A DNA stretch of 42,711 bases from an uncultured Lachnospiraceae bacterium (GTDB lineage Bacteria; Bacillota; Clostridia; Lachnospirales; Lachnospiraceae). A model generated the notes under the pieces. It was not told the DNA's origin and made no database searches. It saw nothing but the letters and a program-made list of their open reading frames with translations. Below, in pieces: positions 16,834 to 26,384 of the stretch. Position 1 is the first letter of the stretch. Each line of letters begins with the position of its first letter. The translations under genes were made by a program, and so were the position numbers. The DNA lies in contig CAMVHB010000014.1 of assembly GCA_947167155.1 (NCBI GenBank), positions 1 through 42,711 on the forward strand. The letters run 5' to 3'.

Positions 16834-17799
16834 TTATTTTATGGCATAAAGAGCCGCTACCGAAAGAATCAATGTTATCGCGGCAAATACGCCCACCACC
16901 CTCGGCTCGGACCAGCCCGAAAGCTCAAAATGATGGTGGATCGGTGTCATCTTGAATATCCTCTTCCCGTGGGAGATCTTGAAATAGGACACCTGCAGTA
17001 TCACCGAAATGGCCTCAAGAAGATAGATGAAGCCCACAACAAGGATGAAAAGCGGCATATTCATCACATAGGCCATGGCCGCCACATAACCGCCGAGAGC
17101 AAGTGAACCGGTATCTCCCATGAATATCTTCGCCGGATGAAGGTTGAAGAAGAGGAAGCCAAGGAGGCCTCCTATCATTGATATCGAAAGATCACCGACT
17201 CCTGCCCCCGTAATGAAGGATGCCACAAAGAAGAAGCCTGCAACGACCAGCGTCACGGTCGATGACATGGCATCAACTCCGTCGTTCAGGTTCACCCCGT
17301 TCACGGTCCCGAGTACGCAGAAATAATAAAGGGGGATCGCAACCCAGCCTATATCAAAGAGCCCCGAAAGAAAAGGCACCCTTATCATAAGGCTGATGTC
17401 CGAAAAATATATGATATAGATAAGCATTACAGTTGCCGCTATAAACTGGAGCAGAAGCTTCTGCCAGCTCCGAAGGCCGTCCTTATTCTTTTTTACGACC
17501 TTTAAGAAATCGTCAAGAAAACCTATGAGCGCAAAAGAGATGATCCCGATCATGACGGGGACAAATCTTTTGTTCTGGAACGAAAGTATGATCCCGAATA
17601 CAGCTACGGGTATGAGGAAGATGAAGCCTCCCATAGTCGGGGTGCCGTTCTTTTTCACATGGGACTCCATTATCTCCCTCTCGGTCTGATCGACCTTTTT
17701 CCTTGTAAGGAATGGAACAAGGATATTCCCGATGATGATCGAAAAAGCAAAGGATAAGAGAAATATTACCAGGTTTCCCTGTGTTATAAAATCGTTCAT
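16834..17799 (-). CDS. mraY: Phospho-N-acetylmuramoyl-pentapeptide transferase MraY
   Basis: 321 residues, about ten membrane helices. It moves phospho-MurNAc-pentapeptide from UDP to undecaprenyl phosphate to make lipid I at the inner face of the membrane. Visible family motifs: KKNGTPTMGG near residue 50, LDDFLK near 95, NGVNLNDGVDAM in the middle, FMGDTGSLALGG, and MTPIHHHFELSGWSE near the end (the HHH motif). The length is normal. The ATG overlaps the PBP stop (ATGA). In many Bacillota the following gene would be murD; it is absent here. Confidence 0.97.
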   Translation of the reverse strand: MNDFITQGNLVIFLLSFAFSIIIGNILVPFLTRKKVDQTEREIMESHVKKNGTPTMGGFIFLIPVAVFGIILSFQNKRFVPVMIGIISFALIGFLDDFLKVVKKNKDGLRSWQKLLLQFIAATVMLIYIIYFSDISLMIRVPFLSGLFDIGWVAIPLYYFCVLGTVNGVNLNDGVDAMSSTVTLVVAGFFFVASFITGAGVGDLSISMIGGLLGFLFFNLHPAKIFMGDTGSLALGGYVAAMAYVMNMPLFILVVGFIYLLEAISVILQVSYFKISHGKRIFKMTPIHHHFELSGWSEPRVVGVFAAITLILSVAALYAIK

Positions 17800-19814
17800 T
17801 GCTGTGCTCCCTCCGTAGGCTCAGGTGCCGGTGCGGCAGTATTTTCCGTGCTTTCCGGTGCTTCCTCTCCTGTTTGTTCCGTGTGTACCGTACCCTCTGT
17901 CTCTATGCTTGTAAACATGGGTGTATATTCCTTTTTCTCATCAAAGAGGGTAGGATCCGCCTTTTCAATATTCAGATAGGGAAGTATCTGAACCATGATA
18001 TTGTGTGCTATCTCCTGGGCAAAGACGGAATGTGCCTGATCAGGATCGTTCGGCTCATCAACCACCACATATATGAGGACCTTCGGATCCTCCTGCGGAG
18101 CATAGCCTATGAAGGATACGAGATTCTTCCCCGCTGACCTTGGAAGTTTCTGAGCTGTCCCCGTCTTTCCGCCTATGTCATAACCAAGCACACCTGCGAT
18201 GCCGCCGGTCCCCTCCTCCACAACCGCCCGAAGCATGGTCTTCATCTCTTCTGAAACTTCAGGAGAAACCGTCTTTTTTTCTATCTCGGGGCTGAAGCTT
18301 TTCACTACGTTTCCGGAGGGATCCACGATAGATTTTACCACATGAGGTTTGTAAAGATTCCCTCCGTTAACAATGGAAGCAAATGCGCTTGCAAGCTGGA
18401 TCATGGTAACATTGAAATTCTGTCCGAAAGAATTTGTCGCGATATTTATCGTACGTCCCAGATCCTCCTTTGAATATATAAGGCTATCTGTCCTCGCTTC
18501 GCCCGGAAGATCTATGCCTGTCCTCTGTCCGAAACCGAAGAGATGCTGATATTCGGAAAAATTTTCCGCACCGATGGCATATGACATCTGCATCAAGGCA
18601 TCATTGCAGCTTTGCCCGAGAGAGGCCTTAAGATCAAGCTGTCCATGTGTAAGCATGCACTTCACGTAATCAGGACCTATCTGCTCTCCGCCGTCGCATT
18701 CATAGATCTCATCCCCCTTTACGCTCCCTGTCTCAAGCCCCGCCGCAATAGTAAAAGGCTTGAAGGTTGAGCCGGGCTCAAAGGAATGGGTAATGCAGAA
18801 ATTCTGCCAGATAGTGTTCAGCGCGTTGAACTGATCCTCTGAGGTAAGAGCAGCAAGCTCTTCTTCCGAATAGAATGCAGAAAGGTCTCTCGGAGCGTTC
18901 AGATCAAAGGTCGGATAGGTTGCCATCGCAAGCACCTCTCCGTTTGAGGGATCCATAACAAGGACCGCTGTGTTCTTGCTTCCGAAGCGGGCTTTGTTTT
19001 CCTCATTGATCCTGGTGTCGTTCCATGCCTTGATCTCATTTTCGACGATCGTCTGGACATTCATGTCAAGAGTTGAAACGATAGTGTTTCCATTCACGGC
19101 CTCTATCACAGTCTGCTCCAGCGCGCTTTCCTCACTGACATAACCGTAGCTTCGGCCATTGACGCCATTCAGCATGCCGTTGTAGCGATTTTCAATACCT
19201 GTCACACCGTTCCCGTCCGAGGAACAAAAGCCTATGACGCTTGATGCGAAAGAACCATAGGGATAACCTCTTACATATTCCTTTTCAAACCATATCCCTG
19301 CGATCTTGTCCTTTGTTTCCTTGTCTGTTGAAAGAGTGGAAAAGGTCTTCATCTCATCATAGGAAGCATGCTTTTTGAGGACATGGTATTGATTGTCCGG
19401 CTTTTCCGTGATGGTCTTTCTCGCGTCCTCCAGATCAATGTCCGGAAAGACCTGTCCAAGATATTTCAAGGTAGTCTCTATTATGTCCGTATTCTTCTTG
19501 TTCTTTTCATTCGTCTTCTTTACGGAATTCAAAACCTTTGAATCCAGGATCACATTGTAGACATCCACGGAGGTAGCAAGAACCGTACCTCTCCTGTCCG
19601 TGATGTCTCCTCTTTGGTAAGGGATAATGGAGCTGTCATATTCCTGCTGTGAAAGCACCTTCTTCTCGTAGCGTTCACCGCTGGTCTTTTCTATATACAT
19701 GAGCCTTGCGGTAAGAAGCGCAAAAAGAACGCAGACAGCGGCAAATGAGATAGAAAGCCGCCTCTGCATTCTTTTCAACAGTCTTTTTTGATCTTTATTT
19801 CTTTTTTTTATCAC
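17796..19814 (-). CDS. Class B penicillin-binding protein (FtsI/SpoVD-like transpeptidase)
   Basis: 672 residues. A short basic cytoplasmic tail and one membrane helix (20-40) precede the pedestal with RGDITDRRG (68-76), then the transpeptidase domain: SxxK as STFK at 349-352 (catalytic Ser349), SxN as SCN at 402-404, and KTGT at 550-553. The C-terminus is a low-complexity Glu/Thr/Pro/Ala tail, with no PASTA domains, so FtsI/PBP2B-like rather than typical SpoVD. It cross-links septal peptidoglycan with FtsW. The start is GTG at 19814, overlapping the upstream stop (GTGA); the ribosome site is weak, suggesting coupled translation. The start is followed by a run of eight A. Confidence 0.93.
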   Translation of the reverse strand: MIKKRNKDQKRLLKRMQRRLSISFAAVCVLFALLTARLMYIEKTSGERYEKKVLSQQEYDSSIIPYQRGDITDRRGTVLATSVDVYNVILDSKVLNSVKKTNEKNKKNTDIIETTLKYLGQVFPDIDLEDARKTITEKPDNQYHVLKKHASYDEMKTFSTLSTDKETKDKIAGIWFEKEYVRGYPYGSFASSVIGFCSSDGNGVTGIENRYNGMLNGVNGRSYGYVSEESALEQTVIEAVNGNTIVSTLDMNVQTIVENEIKAWNDTRINEENKARFGSKNTAVLVMDPSNGEVLAMATYPTFDLNAPRDLSAFYSEEELAALTSEDQFNALNTIWQNFCITHSFEPGSTFKPFTIAAGLETGSVKGDEIYECDGGEQIGPDYVKCMLTHGQLDLKASLGQSCNDALMQMSYAIGAENFSEYQHLFGFGQRTGIDLPGEARTDSLIYSKEDLGRTINIATNSFGQNFNVTMIQLASAFASIVNGGNLYKPHVVKSIVDPSGNVVKSFSPEIEKKTVSPEVSEEMKTMLRAVVEEGTGGIAGVLGYDIGGKTGTAQKLPRSAGKNLVSFIGYAPQEDPKVLIYVVVDEPNDPDQAHSVFAQEIAHNIMVQILPYLNIEKADPTLFDEKKEYTPMFTSIETEGTVHTEQTGEEAPESTENTAAPAPEPTEGAQQ

Positions 19815-20281
19815 TTCACCGGCTCGATCTGATTCATATAATCATCATCCGGCATATTATAATACACTATCTGGTCGGTGTCAGCATAAACCATTCCAAG
19901 CTGCGTCATTGCTTTTTCCTTGATGGAGTTCAGGTTCAGTGAGGTCGCTATCCTGTTCTTCATAGCGCTGTTGTCAGCCTTCAGTACAGTGATCTGCTCC
20001 TTCAGATCGTTGATGTTTCTCCTGCTCTTTGTGATATTGTTCTGGAGATGGACGTAATAGGCAAAAAGCCCCGCGATCACGACTACCGCAAGAGAAAAGA
20101 CAAGAGCCTGCTTCTTCAAGGCAGCAAGCTGCTTTTTTCTTCTCTGGGCGATCCTGTGCCTTTCCCTCTTTTGTTCCCTTTCCTGCTCCCGGAGCCTTTC
20201 TTCCCGGGTGGGAGCCGCTGCGAACTCTACCTTGTGCGCAAGAGATCCCTCTTCATAATAATACTTACTGTATTCCTGCAT
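19811..20281 (-). CDS. ftsL: FtsL/DivIC-like septum formation protein
   Basis: 156 residues. A highly charged Arg/Glu/Gln-rich cytoplasmic helix (about 25-55) leads to a single membrane helix (about 60-81) and then an extracellular coiled coil (NNITKSRRNINDLKEQI onward) ending with LGMVYADTDQIVYY, typical of FtsL/DivIC proteins. It bridges FtsQ/DivIB to FtsW-FtsI. Sequence conservation in this family is low, so the name rests on topology and position between rsmH and the PBP gene. I start at ATG 20281 with AAGGTGG 6 bases upstream, although a GTG lies one codon before it. The stop overlaps the PBP start. Confidence 0.8.
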   Translation of the reverse strand: MQEYSKYYYEEGSLAHKVEFAAAPTREERLREQEREQKRERHRIAQRRKKQLAALKKQALVFSLAVVVIAGLFAYYVHLQNNITKSRRNINDLKEQITVLKADNSAMKNRIATSLNLNSIKEKAMTQLGMVYADTDQIVYYNMPDDDYMNQIEPVK

Positions 20282-20307
20282 CACACACCACCTTTGCTAT
20301 TGAGCCG

Positions 20308-21273
20308 CTACTTCATTAACCTTCTTTCGAATACACGAAGTCGCGAACTCTTCGCCCTTTTGTTTGAGGCAAGCTCTTCCTGGCCGGGAATCACCGCCTT
20401 CTTTGTGAGTACCTTTCCTTTCGATCTCCTGCCGCAGACACAGACCGGAAAATCAGGAGGGCAGATACACGGATCCTCGTTTCTTCTGAAGCCTTCCTTC
20501 ACTATCCGATCCTCAAGTGAATGGAAGGTAATGATACAGAGCCTTCCCTTGTCCTTGAGAAGCTCTATCATATCGTCAATACTGTCGCTGAGTACGGATA
20601 GTTCGTCGTTCACCTCTATGCGGAGCGCCTGAAATGTCCTCTTTGAGGGATTCCCACCTGTCCGCCTGAACTTCTCCGGGATGCTTTTTCTGATGATATC
20701 GCTCAATTGCCCGGAGGTTTTGAGTCTTTCTTTCGCTCTTTCCTTTACTATATTTGCGGCTATCTGACGCGAAAACCTTTCCTCGCCGTATAGTCTTATT
20801 ATCCTCTCGAGGTCTTCTTCCGGATATGAGTTTAATATGGCTTCGGCTGTCTTTTCCTCTCTCCTGTCCATTCTCATATCAAGGGGAGAATCATCACGCG
20901 AATACGAGAACCCCCTTCCACTGTCATCGAGTTGGTGGGACGAAACACCAAGGTCAAGAAGTATCCCGTCAAAAGCTTCGATGGAGAACTCTTTTGAAAC
21001 GCTCTTTATACTTCCGTAGTTCTCGCGCACTATTGTGACTCTGTCTGAAAAGTCTTTGAGCTTCCCGCCTGCCGCCCTTATCGCATCATCATCGCGGTCA
21101 AGACCTATCAGTCTTCCGCCCTTGCCCAGTCTTTTTGCTATCTCATATGAGTGACCGCCTCCGCCAAGGGTTCCGTCAAGGTATATCCCGTCGCCTTTGA
21201 TATTCAGCGCATCTATCACCTCATTGAGAAGAACGGGAATGTGAGAAAAATCAACTTCCCTTTCCTCTGTCAT
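20308..21273 (-). CDS. rsmH: 16S rRNA (cytosine-1402-N4) methyltransferase
   Basis: 321 residues (MraW). It methylates N4 of C1402 in 16S rRNA using S-adenosylmethionine. Seen: HIPVLLNEVIDAL near the start, the SAM-binding DGTLGGGGHS (about 33-42), LDLGVSSHQLDD, GFSYSRDDSPLDMRMD, GNPSKRTFQALRIEVN and ITFHSLEDRIVK, all diagnostic. The length is standard. Its ATG overlaps the mraZ stop as ATGA. Ends 26 bp before the ftsL-like gene. Confidence 0.98.
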   Translation of the reverse strand: MTEEREVDFSHIPVLLNEVIDALNIKGDGIYLDGTLGGGGHSYEIAKRLGKGGRLIGLDRDDDAIRAAGGKLKDFSDRVTIVRENYGSIKSVSKEFSIEAFDGILLDLGVSSHQLDDSGRGFSYSRDDSPLDMRMDRREEKTAEAILNSYPEEDLERIIRLYGEERFSRQIAANIVKERAKERLKTSGQLSDIIRKSIPEKFRRTGGNPSKRTFQALRIEVNDELSVLSDSIDDMIELLKDKGRLCIITFHSLEDRIVKEGFRRNEDPCICPPDFPVCVCGRRSKGKVLTKKAVIPGQEELASNKRAKSSRLRVFERRLMK

Positions 21274-21701
21274 ATCGCAACTCCAAGAGAAGCCATCTGC
21301 TCAGCTATACCGTTCATGTCGCCGAAGTCATTGTTCTTGTCCCAGCTTTCCTTGTCCCATATCTCGACACGGTTCAGGATTCCTGCTGAGACCACATCCT
21401 TTTTGAGTCCTGCCCACTCCTTGAGAGTCTGGGGGATCAATATTCTCCCCTGTTTGTCACTTTCCGTAAGGGTGGCGCTTCCGAAGAAGAATCTCGAGAA
21501 TCTTCTTCCACTCTCTGATGTGAGATTTGCCTCCTTGAACTTTTCTACTATGCTTTCCCACTCGTTCTTTGAGTAACAAAAGATGCAGTTGTCAAGCCCT
21601 CTTGTGATATAGAAGCTTTCTCCAAGCTCGATTCTCAGCTTCGCAGGAACGATAAGCCTTCCTTTTTCATCGATCGAGTGAACATACTGACCAGTGAACA
21701 A
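21270..21701 (-). CDS. mraZ: Transcriptional regulator MraZ
   Basis: 143 residues, with two AbrB-like half domains each marked by a DxxGR motif (DEKGRLIVPAKLR near 12-24 and DKQGRILIPQTLKEW near 82-96). MraZ forms a ring and binds repeated GTGG-type boxes upstream of its own gene, controlling the division cluster. Matching boxes are present here at 21760-21804. The start is TTG at 21701, with AAGGAGG 8 bases upstream; no ATG fits the conserved N-terminus. It heads the dcw cluster and is coupled to rsmH by an ATGA overlap. Confidence 0.96.
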   Translation of the reverse strand: MFTGQYVHSIDEKGRLIVPAKLRIELGESFYITRGLDNCIFCYSKNEWESIVEKFKEANLTSESGRRFSRFFFGSATLTESDKQGRILIPQTLKEWAGLKKDVVSAGILNRVEIWDKESWDKNNDFGDMNGIAEQMASLGVAI

Positions 21702-21759
21702 GAGCTTATCCTCCTTCTTAATGCGTATAAAAAAACGGGTAGGTTAATGGGAAATACTA

Positions 21760-21804
21760 CCACAATCCTCCACTTCTCTCCACACAATACGTAATATACT
21801 CCAC
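21760..21804 (-). promoter_or_regulatory. MraZ-binding repeats
   Basis: On the minus strand the tetramer GTGG occurs at 21763-21760, 21773-21770 and 21783-21780, exactly 10 bp apart, and again at 21804-21801, about two helical turns further upstream. The contexts are GTGGTAGTAT, GTGGAGGATT, GTGGAGAGAA and GTGGAGTATA. Known MraZ boxes are direct repeats of this kind with helical spacing before mraZ, so autoregulation is the natural reading. I could not fix the core promoter with confidence; it should overlap or follow these repeats. Confidence 0.8.
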
Positions 21805-21843
21805 CGTCCTTCGTTTAGCAAGAAAAAAATAGCGAAAAATAAA

Positions 21844-21876
21844 GGCTCTCCGCCGCGTATGCCGCAGTGGAGAGCC
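21844..21876 (-). terminator. Terminator after lgt
   Basis: An 8-bp perfect stem GGCTCTCC (21844-21851) / GGAGAGCC (21869-21876) enclosing a GC-rich 17-base region, followed on the minus strand by TTTATTTTTCGC. It lies 38 bp after the lgt stop and separates the pheST-queA-lgt unit from the mraZ promoter region. Confidence 0.85.
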
Positions 21877-21914
21877 ATTCCAAACAATATGTAGTGTTTT
21901 ATCACTTTAGTGCA

Positions 21915-22883
21915 TCAAGATGTTGAGTCATCGTCATTTTTTTGTGAATCTTTCACAATGTTTTCCGCTTCCATTTGTTTCATTTTTCTGAGGGTCGTGG
22001 TCCGGGGAAGAGGTTCCTGCTTCTTTCTTATTATCCTTGTGTAGTTGAAAGCAAGGAAAATGGCACTTCCGAATACAAGCACAAGAGCAAGGACCTGAGA
22101 AACACGGATATTGGTGTTCCCTATCAGGAGCGGATCGGTACGAAGTCCTTCAATCCACGCCCTGCCGGCTCCATAAAGTCCAAGGTAGAGGAAAAAGAGC
22201 TCTCCGTTGAACTTCTTCCTGTATCTGTAGAGAAGAAGGAATATCAATACTCCGAGATTCCACAGAGACTCATAAAGAAATGTAGGATGCACACTGATGC
22301 AGGATATGCCGTCCACTGTCACCATGTTATTCAGCATCTCATTCGTGACATCCTTTGCACGGTTCACCGCATCATAGGGAATGAGCATTGCAAACGTTCC
22401 GTTTGTATATGTTCCGAAGGCCTCCCTGTTGCAGAAGTTGCCCCAGCGTCCGAGTACCTGTCCTATCAGAAGGCCGAAGGCTGCCATGTCTGCGGAGCCG
22501 AAGAAGCTCATCTTTCTTACCTTGCAGACAATGAAACCGGCCAGCACTCCGCCTATCACAGCGCCGTAGATGGCGAGTCCGCCCGCCCTGAAATTGAAGA
22601 TCTGAAGGAGATTGTCTTTGTAGTCATCCCACGAGAATGCCACATAATAAAGCCTCGCGCCGACGATACCGCCGATCAGCCCCCAGATGATGAGGTCGAG
22701 ATAATCATCCTGCTTCAGCTTCAGGCGCTTTGCCTCAAAGAGGACGAAGATGCCGGCAAGTATCATTCCGCTTGCCATTATGATCCCGTAGATCGCTATC
22801 TCAAAGCCAAAAACGCTTATGGTCTTTGGCACAAAAGGAAAAGTAATATGTAGATTGGGAAATGAAATACTGTTTACTGTCAT
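21915..22883 (-). CDS. lgt: Prolipoprotein diacylglyceryl transferase
   Basis: 322 residues, polytopic (about seven membrane helices). It moves a diacylglyceryl group from phosphatidylglycerol to the lipobox cysteine of prelipoproteins. The Lgt signature is clear as LGRWGNFCNREAFG, with HPTFLYES and the C-terminal GLYGAGRAWIEGLRTD. The C-terminus carries a charged cytoplasmic tail ending in KNDDDSTS. I chose ATG 22883 (GAGG 5 bases upstream) over a GTG at 22922 that would overlap queA; with it there is a 16-bp gap after queA. The gene is last before the terminator. Confidence 0.95.
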   Translation of the reverse strand: MTVNSISFPNLHITFPFVPKTISVFGFEIAIYGIIMASGMILAGIFVLFEAKRLKLKQDDYLDLIIWGLIGGIVGARLYYVAFSWDDYKDNLLQIFNFRAGGLAIYGAVIGGVLAGFIVCKVRKMSFFGSADMAAFGLLIGQVLGRWGNFCNREAFGTYTNGTFAMLIPYDAVNRAKDVTNEMLNNMVTVDGISCISVHPTFLYESLWNLGVLIFLLLYRYRKKFNGELFFLYLGLYGAGRAWIEGLRTDPLLIGNTNIRVSQVLALVLVFGSAIFLAFNYTRIIRKKQEPLPRTTTLRKMKQMEAENIVKDSQKNDDDSTS

Positions 22884-22899
22884 AAAAACCTCATTTGGA

Positions 22900-23925
22900 T
22901 CAATGTATGAACATGGCATCACCGAAGGAGAAGAACCTGTATCTCTCCTTCACAGCCAGATCATAAGCCTTTTTGATATTATCTTTGCCTGCAAGCGCTG
23001 ACACCAACATCAGCAGCGTCGATTTCGGAAGATGGAAATTCGTGATAAGACAATCGCAGAGCTTGAAGTCGTAGCCCGGAAAAATGAAGATGTCTGTATC
23101 TCCTTTGCAGGGGCAAAGATGCCCGTTATCTTCCGCAGCAGCTTCTATGGTTCGAAGGGAAGTCGTACCGACACATATTATCCTGCCGCCTCTCTCTTTT
23201 GCTGAATTGATGAGATCTGCTGCTTCACTTGATATTTCAAAGCTTTCGGAATGCATATGGTGCTCTTCCACTCTTTCGCACTTCACCGGTCGAAAGGTAC
23301 CAAGTCCCACGGATAGCGTGACTTCAGCGATGTCAACGCCCATCTTCCTTATTTCGGAAAGAAGCTCCTTCGTGAAATGAAGACCGGCGGTCGGAGCGGC
23401 AGCGCTTCCGTCATTTTTCGCATATACCGTATTGTAACGATCCCTGTCCTTCAGCTTGTGATGGATATATGGTGGAAGGGGCATCTCACCGAGGGAATCC
23501 AGGACCTCCTCGAATATGCCTTCGTAAGAAAACGAGACTATCCTGCCCCCGTCATCCGTAACCTCTTCTATATGCGCTTTCAGTCTTCCGTCACCAAAGG
23601 AGGCACTGCTCCCCGGAAGCAGTTTCTTTCCCGGGCGCACTATGGTCTCCCACCTGTCACCCGAAAGCCTTTTAAGAAGCAGTATCTCGACCTTCGCGCC
23701 GGTGCCTTCCCGCTCACCTATGAGCCTTGCGGGGATCACCTTTGTATTGTTGAGAACCAGACAGTCCCCGGGAAGAAGGAACGATCCTATCTCATAAAAA
23801 GACCTGTGCTCTATGACGCCTGTTTTTTTGTCGAGCACCATGAGCCTTGAGTCCGACCTTTTTTCAAGGGGATCCTGAGCGATAAGTTCCTCGGGAAGGT
23901 CATAGTCAAAATCACTTACATTCAT
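22900..23925 (-). CDS. queA: S-adenosylmethionine:tRNA ribosyltransferase-isomerase
   Basis: 341 residues, matching QueA. The enzyme adds the ribosyl part of SAM to preQ1-tRNA, giving epoxyqueuosine. Diagnostic segments: [13 protein letters not shown] at the start, [49 protein letters not shown] and [16 protein letters not shown]. The ATG at 23925 gives the usual length and leaves a 7-bp gap after pheT; an upstream TTG (23952) would overlap pheT and adds nothing conserved. Its pathway partner queH is also in this window at 39199-39912. Confidence 0.97.
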   Translation of the reverse strand: MNVSDFDYDLPEELIAQDPLEKRSDSRLMVLDKKTGVIEHRSFYEIGSFLLPGDCLVLNNTKVIPARLIGEREGTGAKVEILLLKRLSGDRWETIVRPGKKLLPGSSASFGDGRLKAHIEEVTDDGGRIVSFSYEGIFEEVLDSLGEMPLPPYIHHKLKDRDRYNTVYAKNDGSAAAPTAGLHFTKELLSEIRKMGVDIAEVTLSVGLGTFRPVKCERVEEHHMHSESFEISSEAADLINSAKERGGRIICVGTTSLRTIEAAAEDNGHLCPCKGDTDIFIFPGYDFKLCDCLITNFHLPKSTLLMLVSALAGKDNIKKAYDLAVKERYRFFSFGDAMFIH

Positions 23926-23932
23926 AGAGGGC

Positions 23933-26353
23933 TCATTTCCTGAGTTCAACACCTATTTCGGAGAGACCCTTCAGGATCTTTTCTATGGCCGGGTTCACAT
24001 CATCATCGGAAAGGCTCCTGTCCGGCGCCCTGAATACGATGTTGTAGGCCATGGACTTTCTTCCTTCCCTGACCTGCTCGCCCTCATAGATGTCAAAGAG
24101 CGAGAAGCTCTCAAGATTCTTTGTGCCGTATTTTTTGAACACAGCCTCGATCTCGCCTGCCGTGATATCCTTCGGGACATCAAGGGAAAGATCCCTTGTG
24201 GAAGCGGGGAAATTGGCTATCGCTTCATATCTTACGGACGGATCGCGCTTTGACAGCACCTTTTCGATATCAATGCAGGCTATATAGGCTCTCTCTCTTA
24301 TGCCATAGCTTGAAAGAACAGTGGGATGAACCTCTCCGAGGAAGCCAAGGCTCTCACCGGAAAACTTTATCTCTGCTTTTCTTCCGGGATGAAGGAAGGG
24401 ATTTTTTGAATCGGGATCAAATACGATATCGCCCCGTATCCCCGCGCTCTCTAAGAAATCAAGAACAACTCCCTTCATCACAAAAAAGTCTCCTTCTCCG
24501 TAAAAGCCAAGAGTAAATATATCTCTTTCATCGGGAAGAGTTGTGAGCGGAAGCGCCTTTGCGATATAGGTCTTTCCAAGCTCAAAAAGCCTTGCATCGG
24601 GGTTTCGCCTTGAAGAATTAAGTGAGAGTGACTCAAGCATCGAATTCACTGTCTGGGTCCGCATGATGGAATAATCCTCACCAAGCGGATTCATTATCTT
24701 TATGGCATTTCTTCTTTCGTCATCCTCTGAAAGAAGGAGCTTGTCATAGACCTTGGGACTTTCAAAGGAAAAGCACATGGCCTCGGAAAAGCCGTAATTA
24801 AAGGCCGAGTTCCTTGCTATGTCAAGAACCTCATCCTTTTCAGAAATTCCGCCCGAAAGTGTAACGCCCTTCAGCGCAGTCACAGGTATCCTGTCGTAAC
24901 CGAAGAAGCGGGCCACCTCCTCCGCAAGATCCGCAAAGCAGAGAAGATCCTGACGGAATGTGGGAATAGAAACAAGCTTCTTTTCCCTGTCAACGGAAAG
25001 TCCCTCGGCTTCAAAGTATGATGCGATCTCGTCAGCGCTTATATCCGTTCCGAGGAAGACATTGTATCTCTCCGGCTCAAAAGGAATTGTTACAGGCTCT
25101 TTCTTCGCCTTGTAAACATCGACCGTTCCGGCAACCACCTCGCCGGCACCCATCTCCTCGACAAGAGCACAGGCCCTGTTCATGGCAAGAATGGCATTGT
25201 TTGGATCAAGTCCCTTTTCAAACATTCCGCTGGCCTCAGTCCTCATTCCAAGGCGTTTCGCACTCTTTCTGATATTGGTCCCGTCAAATGTCGCAGCTTC
25301 AAAAAGCACGGTGGTGACATCGTCCGTGATCATCGAGTTTTCGCCGCCCATTATGCCTGCAAGACCGACGGGCTTTTCCCCGTCACATATCAAAAGCATA
25401 TCGGGATCAAGTTTATGCTCTTCTCCGTCAAGAGTGGTGAAGATTTCTCCATCCTTCGCATTTCTGACTATTATCTTTTTTCCTGCGATCTGATCGTAAT
25501 CGTAGGAATGCATGGGCTGCCCGTATTCTTCCATCACATAATTCGTGATATCGACTATATTGTTTATCGGGCGGATACCCTGTGAGCGGAGCCTCTTTTG
25601 CATCCACTCAGGCGAGGGACCTATCTTTACATTCCTGACCTCACGGGCGACGAAGCGCTTGCAAAGCCCGTCATTTTCAATGGTGACTGAAATATCATCG
25701 GCGCAGTTTCCGCTCACGCCTGTCTCCTTTATCAAAGCGGGCTTGAAGGGAAGAGAAAAGGCGCACGCCGCCTCTCTCGCTATCCCGAGAACAGAAAAGC
25801 AATCCACCCTGTTTCCCGTGATCTCGTATTCAATGACCTTGTCGTCGAGACCTAAGTACTTTACCGCATCACAACCGACAGGAGCGTCAGAGGGAAGAAT
25901 ATAAAGACCATCCTCCGGCGCGTCGGGAAAGAGGTCTCTTGAACTTCCAAGTTCTTCTATTGAGCACATCATCCCAAATGACTCAACACCACGGAGCTTT
26001 CCTTTTTTGATCTTGATACCGCCCTCTGTTTTTGTCCCGTCATGGCCTCCGGCGACACGCCCGCCGTCAAGAACCACGGGCACCTTGTCATTCTCCTTCA
26101 TATTCGAAGCGCCTGTGACTATCTGGATCGGTTCTTCCTGCCCTACATCAACCTGGCATATACAAAGATGATCAGAATCCTGATGAGGTACGATAGAGCG
26201 GATCTGCCCTACCACTATCTTTTCAAGATCCTTTGAAAGATCCGTAAAAAACTCAACCTTCTGTCCGAACATGGTCATCCTGTCAGAGTACTCCTTTGGG
26301 TCCTCCGTAAGCCCCGGAACCATGCTCCTTATCCATTCAAATGAAGTACGCAT
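23933..26353 (-). CDS. pheT: Phenylalanyl-tRNA synthetase beta subunit
   Basis: 806 residues, normal for bacterial PheT. Domains in order: a tRNA-binding EMAP-like domain (about 40-150, with [15 protein letters not shown]), the B3/B4 editing region, B5, the catalytic-like core ([17 protein letters not shown]) and the C-terminal FDX-ACB anticodon-binding domain ([14 protein letters not shown] to the end). It forms an (alpha beta)2 enzyme with PheS that charges tRNA-Phe. The ATG has GAGAGG upstream and sits 31 bp after pheS. No T-box sequence precedes the operon. Confidence 0.98.
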   Translation of the reverse strand: MRTSFEWIRSMVPGLTEDPKEYSDRMTMFGQKVEFFTDLSKDLEKIVVGQIRSIVPHQDSDHLCICQVDVGQEEPIQIVTGASNMKENDKVPVVLDGGRVAGGHDGTKTEGGIKIKKGKLRGVESFGMMCSIEELGSSRDLFPDAPEDGLYILPSDAPVGCDAVKYLGLDDKVIEYEITGNRVDCFSVLGIAREAACAFSLPFKPALIKETGVSGNCADDISVTIENDGLCKRFVAREVRNVKIGPSPEWMQKRLRSQGIRPINNIVDITNYVMEEYGQPMHSYDYDQIAGKKIIVRNAKDGEIFTTLDGEEHKLDPDMLLICDGEKPVGLAGIMGGENSMITDDVTTVLFEAATFDGTNIRKSAKRLGMRTEASGMFEKGLDPNNAILAMNRACALVEEMGAGEVVAGTVDVYKAKKEPVTIPFEPERYNVFLGTDISADEIASYFEAEGLSVDREKKLVSIPTFRQDLLCFADLAEEVARFFGYDRIPVTALKGVTLSGGISEKDEVLDIARNSAFNYGFSEAMCFSFESPKVYDKLLLSEDDERRNAIKIMNPLGEDYSIMRTQTVNSMLESLSLNSSRRNPDARLFELGKTYIAKALPLTTLPDERDIFTLGFYGEGDFFVMKGVVLDFLESAGIRGDIVFDPDSKNPFLHPGRKAEIKFSGESLGFLGEVHPTVLSSYGIRERAYIACIDIEKVLSKRDPSVRYEAIANFPASTRDLSLDVPKDITAGEIEAVFKKYGTKNLESFSLFDIYEGEQVREGRKSMAYNIVFRAPDRSLSDDDVNPAIEKILKGLSEIGVELRK

Positions 26354-26384
26354 TGAAAAAATCCTCTCTATTTCTCTCTATCAC

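Noticed and set aside
21975..22853. Long plus-strand ORF of 292 codons opposite lgt
   Set aside because: It mirrors the lgt frame, has no domain, no ribosome site and skewed composition; lgt carries the real family signature.
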